A stretch of DNA of 64,000 nt from JAIXRY01 sp964444515 (GTDB taxonomy: Bacteria; Patescibacteriota; Minisyncoccia; Phycocordibacterales; UBA9973). The translations under genes were made by a program, and so were the position numbers. Below, piece by piece: positions 58,358 through 64,000 of this stretch; within the stretch, counting starts at the first letter, position 1, and the number at the start of each line of letters is the position of its first letter. Under the pieces are notes generated by a model. That model ran no database searches, had not been told where the DNA came from, and was given only the letters and a program-made list of their open reading frames with translations. The DNA lies in the NCBI GenBank assembly GCA_964444515.1, contig CAYUGY010000001.1:1-64000 (forward strand), given 5' to 3'.

Positions 58358-58443
58358 AAAGATAATGATACCATAGAAAAAATTTATTTGACAATTAAAT
58401 TTTTATAAGTTATTATATTTTCGGTTTGTTATTTATATGAAAA

Positions 58444-59052
58444 ATGATTCACAAAGCATTTGAACACAAAAAAACTGATTCACCGGCACAAATTGTATAT
58501 ATGTTAAATGAATTGGAACAATTCTTTAGAATATATGACCCTATTATCGGACTTGATTTATATCTATTGTTTCGAAAGAAAAAATATGCAAAATGTGTAT
58601 CTTTAGTAAAAAGAAAAATGGGTATAGAGAAGAAAGTAAGTGTAAAAGTATATTCAGATGAAAATTATGAAAAAACATTTGGAAAAGGCACGGCTGGTCA
58701 TATCCAAATGAACAACCTTGAAATACGTTTACCCAAAAGTACGACCACTAGTTATCATAAGTTTATTCTTGCAATTGCCCATGAGTTGGCACATGTTGTA
58801 TTGTATGAAATAAAACATCATTTCAAATATAGTGAAGTTGCAACTGACTTACTTCCATTTTTATTTGGTTTTGGAAAAATCTATGAGGTAGAGCGGTACA
58901 AAAATAGAGATGTCAAATTGGGATATCTTTCATTAAGCGACATGGAAGTTGCACTTGTACACCTTGAAACAAGGTACACGAAAAAGAGAAATGTTCTTGC
59001 GAAAATTTCTTATCGAATAAATCGATGGATTAGACTACTTGAGAAAAAGTAG
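58444..59052 (+). CDS. Putative zinc metallopeptidase (HExxH), 202 aa
   Basis: Soluble by sequence except for a mildly hydrophobic centre. The segment FILAIAHELAHVVLYEIKHHFKYSEVATDLLPFLFGFGKIYE (about 103-144) has a HELAH zinc motif. A downstream Glu in SEVATDL is placed as in IrrE/ImmA- and SprT-like proteins, where the third ligand is His or Glu. The N-terminal third is unassigned. The ATG at 58444 is the only good start. A terminator overlaps its last codons. Confidence 0.68.
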   Translation: MIHKAFEHKKTDSPAQIVYMLNELEQFFRIYDPIIGLDLYLLFRKKKYAKCVSLVKRKMGIEKKVSVKVYSDENYEKTFGKGTAGHIQMNNLEIRLPKSTTTSYHKFILAIAHELAHVVLYEIKHHFKYSEVATDLLPFLFGFGKIYEVERYKNRDVKLGYLSLSDMEVALVHLETRYTKKRNVLAKISYRINRWIRLLEKK

Positions 59053-59066
59053 TCTTTTTTTTATTT
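59030..59066 (+). terminator. Terminator of metallopeptidase gene
   Basis: AGACTACTT-GAGAA-AAAGTAGTCT with eight T; the stem starts inside the coding end. Confidence 0.8.
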
Positions 59067-59073
59067 CAATATT

Positions 59074-59114
59074 AAAAAGGCCGGATTTTTTGCTTCGCAA
59101 AAATCCGGCCTTTA
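59074..59114. terminator. Bidirectional terminator of phosphoesterase gene
   Basis: AAAGGCCGGATTTTT-TGCTTCGC-AAAAATCCGGCCTTT perfect stem just after the stop at 59123. Confidence 0.9.
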
Positions 59115-59122
59115 AATACAAA

Positions 59123-60226
59123 CTATTTCTTCACAAAGGTGACAACAAGCACCTCACTTTGTGTGCCGATTCGTTGCGGTGGCCCCCAACTTCCAACACC
59201 ACTTGTTGTATAAAAGGTACTACTACCTTCTGTTGATAATCCATATGCATGCTTTCCGTATATTTTTTTGACCAACAATGAGAACGGCCATGCTTGCCCA
59301 TTGTGTGTATGTCCTGAGAATGCAAAGGTACTATTTGCATCAGTAATTGCAGATATACCAATTGGTATATGTTTGAGAACGATACTTGGTTCACTTTGTG
59401 AGAGTCCGGCAAGTCGGAATTGCGTCATTTGTGTATCGATATCACTTCCTGTATTGGTCGTATATGGCACACCGACAATCTGCATTCCAGCAACTCGCAT
59501 CACACCTTCATCGTCCAAAATAGTGAAATTACCTTTTTTCAACGCAGCAACACTTTTGAGTAAATCAGCATACGCTTCATGATTTCCGCTGACGAAATAT
59601 TTTCCAAGTGGAGGAACAATCGTATCGTAAGCCGTAACAAATTGATCCATATCATCAATCGGTCCATCAAAGAAATCTCCCGCCATAAAAATCGCATCAG
59701 GAGTAAGTGATGCAATCAGCTGTGCATCTTTTCGTGCCTTACTTTGCGTGTGAATGAATCCGTAGTGTGTATCAGCAAAAAAGACTGCGCGCTTCCCTTC
59801 CCATGTTGCAGGTAAATTAGCAACAGGAATTGTTTGATACATCACCTTGGTGTCGAATCCATGATACACACCGTACACATTGATACCGATTGCAACGAAC
59901 AATACTCCGACAGACCACCACAGATTCCAAAACGGAACGATTTTCAAAAGCAGTACACACAAGAGTGTTGCAAAAAACAACCACAAAATCATTCCAAGCC
60001 AAATAGTAGAAACAACATAGAACGATGCGGTGATCTTGTTTTGTACAACACGCAACAAAATCATACTAGCAGTAAACGAAATTGAAAGAACAAATAGTAC
60101 TGCACCGAAAACTACTTTGTGTCGTGCCAAATAAGCTATTTGTTCAACCCAAAAACGAAACAGTACGTAATGCACAAACAAAAGCACTGCTTGAGTAAAA
60201 GTTGCAACAATAACAAATCCTGCCAT
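59123..60226 (-). CDS. Membrane-bound metallophosphoesterase
   Basis: 367 residues. Four N-terminal membrane helices (about 5-22, 36-57, 70-92 and 100-118) precede a cytoplasmic or periplasmic calcineurin-like phosphoesterase domain. Its metal motifs are ADTHYG near 150, GDFFD near 182, GNHEAY near 214, LKHIP near 283 and GHTHNGQ near 303. The arrangement resembles YaeI/YkuE-type proteins that act on UDP-sugar lipids, but the substrate is unknown. Followed closely by DoxX on the same strand. Confidence 0.85.
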   Translation of the reverse strand: MAGFVIVATFTQAVLLFVHYVLFRFWVEQIAYLARHKVVFGAVLFVLSISFTASMILLRVVQNKITASFYVVSTIWLGMILWLFFATLLCVLLLKIVPFWNLWWSVGVLFVAIGINVYGVYHGFDTKVMYQTIPVANLPATWEGKRAVFFADTHYGFIHTQSKARKDAQLIASLTPDAIFMAGDFFDGPIDDMDQFVTAYDTIVPPLGKYFVSGNHEAYADLLKSVAALKKGNFTILDDEGVMRVAGMQIVGVPYTTNTGSDIDTQMTQFRLAGLSQSEPSIVLKHIPIGISAITDANSTFAFSGHTHNGQAWPFSLLVKKIYGKHAYGLSTEGSSTFYTTSGVGSWGPPQRIGTQSEVLVVTFVKK

Positions 60227-60229
60227 AGA

Positions 60230-60595
60230 TTAGAGAACGAGGAACAACATAATAATTGCTCCGAGCAATGCAAGGTTCTTTTGGAATCCAATTGATTCAT
60301 TCATCTTGTGCATTGGATCAGCTGCCTTCCAAAATTGGTGCATCATAAAAGTTGTTGGGATCAAGAAGAGTGCGAGTAACAGCAATGCAATTTTGACATA
60401 GACAAAGAGTACAACCCCCAAGCCACCAAGAAGCAACATGATACCTGAAAGTACCACCATCAACTTTGGAGACGGAACTCCTTTTGATTGTGCATAACCA
60501 GCCATTCCTGCAAGATTTTTGAAATGTTTGTATCCTGACAAAACAAAAAATCCACCAAACAATACGCGCCCAATAATAAATAGTGTCATCATCAT
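60230..60595 (-). CDS. DoxX-family membrane protein
   Basis: 121 residues from the ATG at 60595, starting MMMTLFIIGRVLFGGFFVLSGYKHFKN, with four membrane helices. The motif RVLFGGFFVLSGYKHF near 9-24 and YAQSKGVPSPKLMVVLSGIMLLLGGLGV are characteristic of DoxX. The family is implicated in membrane redox or sulfur metabolism; the role here is unknown. An ATG 40 codons upstream would overlap the MGMT-like gene and is rejected. Confidence 0.85.
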   Translation of the reverse strand: MMMTLFIIGRVLFGGFFVLSGYKHFKNLAGMAGYAQSKGVPSPKLMVVLSGIMLLLGGLGVVLFVYVKIALLLLALFLIPTTFMMHQFWKAADPMHKMNESIGFQKNLALLGAIIMLFLVL

Positions 60596-60626
60596 AAAAT
60601 AAATTGAATAAACTTGTATGGCACTA

Positions 60627-60902
60627 TTATAGCACAATCGATCCATTGAATTTGAGGCCTTCTTTTTTGAGTAAGGCAATTTTGGCAGATTGACCACCTC
60701 GATTGTATTCACCAACGGTCATATCACTTTTGATGACCCGATGACACGGTACCGTCAAATCATAATTATTTTTCATTAGCGTACCGACGGCACGAGCAGC
60801 ACCTGGACTACCAGCCTTTTCGGCAACTTGTTTGTAGGTAAGCACTGTTCCTTTGGGAATCTTCCGTACAACACTCAATACTTTTTCTTTAAAGCTTTTC
60901 AT
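60627..60902 (-). CDS. MGMT-like DNA-binding protein (alkyltransferase C-terminal domain)
   Basis: 91 residues from the ATG at 60902, corresponding to the C-terminal half of O6-methylguanine-DNA methyltransferase. FKEKVLSVVRKIPKGTVLTYKQVAEKAGSPGAARAVGTLMKNN is the helix-turn-helix with an arginine finger, followed by VPCHRVIKSD near 50-59 with the acceptor Cys. The N-terminal domain is absent. Since the PCHR Cys is kept, it may repair alkylated bases, unlike ATL proteins with PWHR. GxYxxGxxxKxxLL (GEYNRGGQSAKIALL) completes the family pattern. Confidence 0.88.
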   Translation of the reverse strand: MKSFKEKVLSVVRKIPKGTVLTYKQVAEKAGSPGAARAVGTLMKNNYDLTVPCHRVIKSDMTVGEYNRGGQSAKIALLKKEGLKFNGSIVL

Positions 60903-60908
60903 AGACAA

Positions 60909-61394
60909 CTATTTTGTCAAAAAATGTTGATTATAATTTTTGATCAACGGAATAACATAGTCAAGCAAATTATCAATTGTTTCAAATTGCAAAAATCCAT
61001 ATTTTTCACAAACGATATCAACGTTCCCCTTTCTCCAAAAACCTTCTGGACAAACAACAAGCAATTTACCACTTTGAGCAAATAACCCCATTTCAAGTAA
61101 GGAAATTGGTGATTTTGTTTCTCTATCAAAATACAAAATAATGTAATCACTTTTTGCTAGTGAGTCGAGTTCCCATTCAACCTGTTTTTTAAACTCTGGA
61201 TTTTCTTTTACTTGCAACCAAGTACTGTCCCAATCATCACGTCGAGGATTCAATAAGAGTACTTCTTCTGGCTGAAGTTTATCAGCAACATATTCTTGCC
61301 ATTCTTCAGCCGTACCCATCTCAATACTTCCTGCAAGAAATATCTTTAGGTTATTTGATTCGGGTATTTTTTGTGGAGCTTTGATGTGAATCAT
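60909..61394 (-). CDS. Nucleoside 2-deoxyribosyltransferase-like protein
   Basis: 161 residues of the Nuc_deoxyrib_tr_3-like family: IFLAGSIEMGTAEEWQEYVAD near 18-38, LLLNPRRDDWDSTW near 46-59, QVEWELDSLAKSDYIILYFDRETKSPISLLEMGLFAQSGK near 71-110 with the catalytic-type Glu in LLEMG. May salvage or clean up nucleosides. TATAAT is 9 bases before the ATG. It is 11 bases from the solute-binding-like gene on the upstream side and 6 bases from the MGMT-like gene on the downstream side. Confidence 0.82.
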   Translation of the reverse strand: MIHIKAPQKIPESNNLKIFLAGSIEMGTAEEWQEYVADKLQPEEVLLLNPRRDDWDSTWLQVKENPEFKKQVEWELDSLAKSDYIILYFDRETKSPISLLEMGLFAQSGKLLVVCPEGFWRKGNVDIVCEKYGFLQFETIDNLLDYVIPLIKNYNQHFLTK

Positions 61395-61404
61395 ATGCTG
61401 TTCA

Positions 61405-62262
61405 TTATACTTGATAAATAATTTCTGAAATAGCTTTGTTTCCGTTTATAACACCTACTTTTTGCAATCGCCCAATAATGGTTGTTATCTCTTTTTCATT
61501 GATAGAACTATCTTGTGCCCACACAACAGATTCGTACCACACAGCAACATCTTCTGATTTTAAACCATACCGCCCAGCAATAATATTTACAGAATCAGGA
61601 AGTGCTCTAAATTCTTGTGCAGTCTTATAAATGACCGCGAGAAATTTTTGCAATATATCAGTATGTCCATCTATAAATTTTGTTGACGCAGCAATCACAA
61701 AACATGGCCATGGGGTCGGACATTCTCCGATCCGTCTGAATGTACCGTCGTCAACTTTTGGTTTAGTGGTAAATTTTTCCCACAAAAATAAATCTGCCAT
61801 ATTGTTTGTAAGCACATCAGCTGCGCCCGCTAGATTATTGGCAATGACAAACTGATCCTCAGTAATAGTAAGTCCGCGATTTTCGGCATCTACCAACGCC
61901 ATCAAATGAGAACCTGAGCCCAATCTACTGACAGCGTATTTTTTACCAACCATATCATCAGTACTTTTTATACGAGAATCTGCACCAGTATGAATTCCCC
62001 AGATAAGCGGCGATGTCACGTACCACGATATGATTTTTGAATGATTATCGTTGATAATCGAAGCAATGATACTCTCTGTCAAAATAACTGCTACATCGAT
62101 GACATCAGCATCCATATCACGTGCCAACGGACTACTACCAGATAGATAATCAGTCCACTCCAGATCAATTCCCGCCTGTTCAAAATACCCATGCTCCTTG
62201 GCATAATGCCACAAGATATTGAAATGTTCTGGTACACCCCCGACTCTGATTTTTGTAGACAT
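61405..62262 (-). CDS. Orphan solute-binding-like protein (NMT1/THI5-type), no signal peptide
   Basis: 285 residues. Starts MSTKIRVGGVPEHFNILWHYAKEHGYFEQAGIDLEWTDYLSGSSP, which is the N-terminal half of an ABC-type nitrate/thiamine-precursor periplasmic binding protein, with DVAVILTESIIASI and KYAVSRLGSGSHLMALVDAENRGL near 108-131. There is no signal peptide or lipobox and no ABC permease or ATPase next to it, so it is probably cytoplasmic. The closest-looking cytoplasmic relatives are THI5-type pyrimidine synthases, but the fit is not proven. A GAGGAAT before the start may be a rare Shine-Dalgarno. Confidence 0.72.
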   Translation of the reverse strand: MSTKIRVGGVPEHFNILWHYAKEHGYFEQAGIDLEWTDYLSGSSPLARDMDADVIDVAVILTESIIASIINDNHSKIISWYVTSPLIWGIHTGADSRIKSTDDMVGKKYAVSRLGSGSHLMALVDAENRGLTITEDQFVIANNLAGAADVLTNNMADLFLWEKFTTKPKVDDGTFRRIGECPTPWPCFVIAASTKFIDGHTDILQKFLAVIYKTAQEFRALPDSVNIIAGRYGLKSEDVAVWYESVVWAQDSSINEKEITTIIGRLQKVGVINGNKAISEIIYQV

Positions 62263-62559
62263 ATATATGATTCCTCGTAAGGCAATTATAGTAATACCTT
62301 ATTATGTGTATATTATACACTATCTAAAAATCTACACAATAGAAAAGCGGGGGGATAGAAAATTAAGGCGCGTTTGGTATTTTTTTTTTTTTATTCTTTT
62401 TGTGTAACAAATTGGTTTTTGTTAATTTTTTTTGCGGGGNNNNNNNNNNATTCGGAAGTGATACACGTCTGGGTATAGGTGTGGGTGATTCTAATAAAAT
62501 TTCATTTGCATTATTTTTAGGTGCCAATACTGTAAATTCTATCTACACGAGTAATAATA
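62263..62559. other. Gene-free stretch with low-quality sequence and a 10-N gap
   Basis: Homopolymers (GCGGGGGG near 62348, fourteen-base T runs near 62385-62400, TGCGGGG before the Ns at 62440-62449) indicate poor sequence. To the right of the gap an open plus frame resembling a repeat-rich surface protein fragment (LGIGVGDSNKISFALFLGANT) runs into the zinc-ribbon gene antisense. I cannot tell whether it is real. A SBP-gene promoter is not clear. Confidence 0.6.
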
Positions 62560-63183
62560 TTATTTCTTCTTTTTCGCTACAACTTTCTTTGTTGCAACTT
62601 TTTTGGCCGGAGCTTTTACTTCTTTCTTGGCTGGAGTTTTTACTGCAACCTTAGTTACTGCTTTGACTTTTGTCTCTGCAACTTTTGCTACGGGAGCCTT
62701 TGCTACAACAGGAGCAGTTTTTGGTTGAGACATTTTTTCAATCGCACTGATCAAACGGTCAAGCTTTGTACTAATTTCTGACAATGCTTTTTTTGTTTCG
62801 CCGTTATCTGATGCAGGTTTTGCAAAAGATGGTCGTGATTCAAAACCACCACCGAATCCTGCACTTGGTGCACGCTTCTCAAATTTCTTTTCAAATTTGT
62901 TACCAAAATCTCTTTTTGGACCACGATCACCTCCTTGTCCTCCTTCTCTTTTTGCACCGAAACAATCGTTACAAAAAACTGGTTTGTCACCATTTGGACG
63001 GAACGGAACTTCACATGTTTTGCCACACTCAGCACAAGTTGCTTTGTGCATAACGACATCTCTATCTCCTCCTCGATCACCACCTCTGTCTCCGCCGAAA
63101 CTTTTCCCGCCGAAACTTGGACGACCTCCACGATCACCACCTCTAAAACCTCCTTCTCTTTTACCTCCTTGGAATTTTCCCAT
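62560..63183 (-). CDS. RGG-rich CxxC-x17-CxxC zinc-ribbon protein with Lys/Ala tail
   Basis: 207 residues in three parts. The N-terminus (about 1-42) consists of RGG-type repeats (GGKREGGFRGGDRGGRPSFGG), as in RNA-binding proteins. A zinc ribbon follows: CAECGKTCEVPFRPNG...CNDCF with C50, C53, C71 and C74 roughly, matching the CxxC-x17-CxxC family frequent in Patescibacteria. The C-terminus (about 150-207) is a Lys/Ala/Val histone-H1-like tail (KTPAKKEVKAPAKKVATKKVV). It is likely to bind nucleic acid. The combination suggests a DNA/RNA organiser or chaperone. Confidence 0.85.
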   Translation of the reverse strand: MGKFQGGKREGGFRGGDRGGRPSFGGKSFGGDRGGDRGGDRDVVMHKATCAECGKTCEVPFRPNGDKPVFCNDCFGAKREGGQGGDRGPKRDFGNKFEKKFEKRAPSAGFGGGFESRPSFAKPASDNGETKKALSEISTKLDRLISAIEKMSQPKTAPVVAKAPVAKVAETKVKAVTKVAVKTPAKKEVKAPAKKVATKKVVAKKKK

Positions 63184-63237
63184 ATGTATTATTTAACTTT
63201 TTTATAAAATAGCACTTACGCAAACGTACGTACTATA

Positions 63238-63268
63238 AAATTAAACCGCTTCGCGGCGGTTTAATTAT
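63238..63268. terminator. Terminator of SWIB gene
   Basis: ATTAAACCGC-TTCGCG-GCGGTTTAAT stem, directly after the stop codon on the minus strand. Confidence 0.82.
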
Positions 63269-63273
63269 CTGTC

Positions 63274-63537
63274 TTATGAAAGATGAGCAGAAACGAGCTT
63301 TGTCATTTCGAACATACTTACTTCAGCTTTTCCACCAAACACTTTTTTCAAATTTTCGTCAGCAACAATGTTACGCTTGTTTGTTGGATTTTGTAAATCG
63401 TGCTTTTTGATGTACACCCAGATTGCTTTAACTACTTCTGAGCGAGGCATTGGACCTTTTCCAACGACAGCTGCCAATTCAGGACTAATAGTCATAGGTT
63501 TCATAAATGCAGAGTTAACCTTTTTTTCTGTTGCCAT
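63274..63537 (-). CDS. SWIB/MDM2-domain protein
   Basis: 87 residues, almost entirely the SWIB fold: MKPMTISPELAAVVGKGPMPRSEVVKAIWVYIKKHDLQNPTNKRNIVADENLKKVFGG. The pattern PRSEVVKAIWxYIKxHxLQNPxNKRxIxxDxxLKxxFG is diagnostic. SWIB domains occur with chromatin remodellers in eukaryotes and as stand-alone proteins in Chlamydia and some CPR lineages. A role in nucleoid organisation is inferred from proximity to the histone-tailed zinc-ribbon gene. Confidence 0.92.
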   Translation of the reverse strand: MATEKKVNSAFMKPMTISPELAAVVGKGPMPRSEVVKAIWVYIKKHDLQNPTNKRNIVADENLKKVFGGKAEVSMFEMTKLVSAHLS

Positions 63538-63690
63538 AATTTTTTTTAAATATATCTCTATTCCTCTAAAACAGAGGCTCTGGATACGATTACATTATAA
63601 TAGGATTGATTATACCACATATAGACCCATAATGACTAGCTTTTCCCTCGAGAATTATATAAAACGCAACTTATACGATATACTATACAA

Positions 63691-63930
63691 ATGGAAGATG
63701 AAGACGAAATAATCATAACAAAAGACGCGCACGGTGCAATTTTGGCAAACGGTGATAGTGTAACCATCATCAAAGACCTCAAAGTCAAAGGAAGTTCTCT
63801 TGTTCTCAAGCAAGGTACCAAGATCAAAAACATCAAATTGACTGATGACGAAGAATTGATTGAGTGTAACGCAGACGGCATCAAAGGACTTGTCCTTCGA
63901 ACTGAATTTTTGAAAAAATTAAACCAATAA
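63691..63930 (+). CDS. PhnA/YjdM C-terminal domain protein
   Basis: 79 residues: KDAHGAILANGDSVTIIKDLKVKGSSLVLKQGTKIKNIKLTDDEELIECNADGIKGLVLRTEFLKK. This is the C-terminal SH3-like domain of PhnA/YjdM; the N-terminal zinc ribbon is missing. YjdM was once called alkylphosphonate-related but its role is unclear. TATACT lies 6 bases before the ATG. The dispersed repeat begins immediately after its stop codon. Confidence 0.85.
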   Translation: MEDEDEIIITKDAHGAILANGDSVTIIKDLKVKGSSLVLKQGTKIKNIKLTDDEELIECNADGIKGLVLRTEFLKKLNQ

Positions 63931-64000
63931 AGGTTCACCGATACAGAGCATCGATGTGTTGAACCTATATTTCGTCTTCGACTCGGACGACGTGAAAGTG
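63931..64000 (+). repeat. Dispersed palindromic repeat, copy C (cut by window end)
   Basis: AGGTTCA...TGAACCT (63931-63966, module 1) starts on the base after the TAA of the PhnA-type gene. Then comes ATATTTCGTCTTCGACTCGG and GACGACGTGAAAGTG up to the edge. Same order and orientation relative to the upstream gene as copy A after rplI. Confidence 0.8.

Noticed and set aside
62400..62654. Plus-strand reading frame across the 62440 gap
   Set aside because: Half is low-quality homopolymer sequence, the N run is inside it, and it overlaps the well-supported zinc-ribbon gene antisense.

Overview
The window reads as a piece of a small, AT-rich, streamlined bacterial genome, most consistent with Patescibacteria (Candidate Phyla Radiation), probably the Parcubacteria/Paceibacteria side. 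Supporting signs are the dense packing of short genes, many small orphan proteins, a split transketolase inside a minimal sugar-phosphate gene set, a CxxC-x17-CxxC zinc-ribbon protein, a SWIB mini-protein, and the absence of any biosynthetic or respiratory pathway. TGA is a real stop codon (for example at 51250, where it overlaps the next start), so the code is standard. Almost no gene shows a Shine-Dalgarno sequence. Instead, a -10 box lies only about 6-9 bases before the start codon of many first-in-operon genes, so leaderless mRNAs seem to be the rule.

Layout: 0-15.7 kb holds recR (cut by the window edge), dnaB, trpS, two ABC exporters, two unknown genes, aspS (a compact form lacking the GAD insertion), then scpA-scpB-mraY-ftsW-murG and gltX. 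15.7-24.2 kb has a hairpin cluster, a CAP-domain protein and an Ada-like metal-binding membrane protein around an assembly gap with an 83-bp tandem repeat, ribosomal proteins L27, L9, L31 and L25, a CtpA protease, rsmI, tRNA-Ile, prfA and a coiled-coil lytic transglycosylase. 24.2-27.2 kb is an unusual module. A small lipoprotein-like gene and a membrane-protein gene face each other across a FAD-linked oxidase, and each is preceded by the same promoter, boxA-like motif and long hairpin.

27.2-38.3 kb carries central carbon metabolism (class II aldolase, PfkB kinase, split transketolase, an Rpe-like protein, RpiB, GAPDH) mixed with membrane proteins (AI-2E type, TMEM175 type) and small unknown genes. 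38.3-43.6 kb has rmuC, tRNA-Glu with a duplicated 3' end, a histidine phosphatase, a glycine-rich-domain protein and an RCK-pore-RCK potassium channel. 43.7-51.5 kb is the second half of the division and wall gene set (mraZ-rsmH-ftsL-like-ftsI, then mreD-like-mrdA) with lysS (apparently frameshifted) and greA. 51.8-64 kb holds a CARDB-like surface protein, a CPBP protease homologue, a Pif1-like helicase, a fusion of a nucleotidyltransferase-like domain with a methyltransferase, an MFS transporter, a metalloprotease-like protein, a phosphoesterase, DoxX, an MGMT-like protein, a deoxyribosyltransferase-like protein, an orphan solute-binding-like protein, the zinc-ribbon RGG protein, SWIB and a PhnA-type protein.

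Points most worth a second look: the duplicated boxA-hairpin leader with compensatory base changes; a dispersed palindromic repeat that directly follows two unrelated stop codons in sense orientation; the tRNA-Glu 3' duplication around a 142-bp hairpin-rich segment; the nucleotidyltransferase-like/methyltransferase fusion; and the leaderless promoter architecture. Four runs of N mark assembly joins (16845-16944, 51671-51680, 55458-55502, 62440-62449), and two of these have visibly poor flanking sequence. No CRISPR array, complete insertion sequence, prophage or integrase gene was found.
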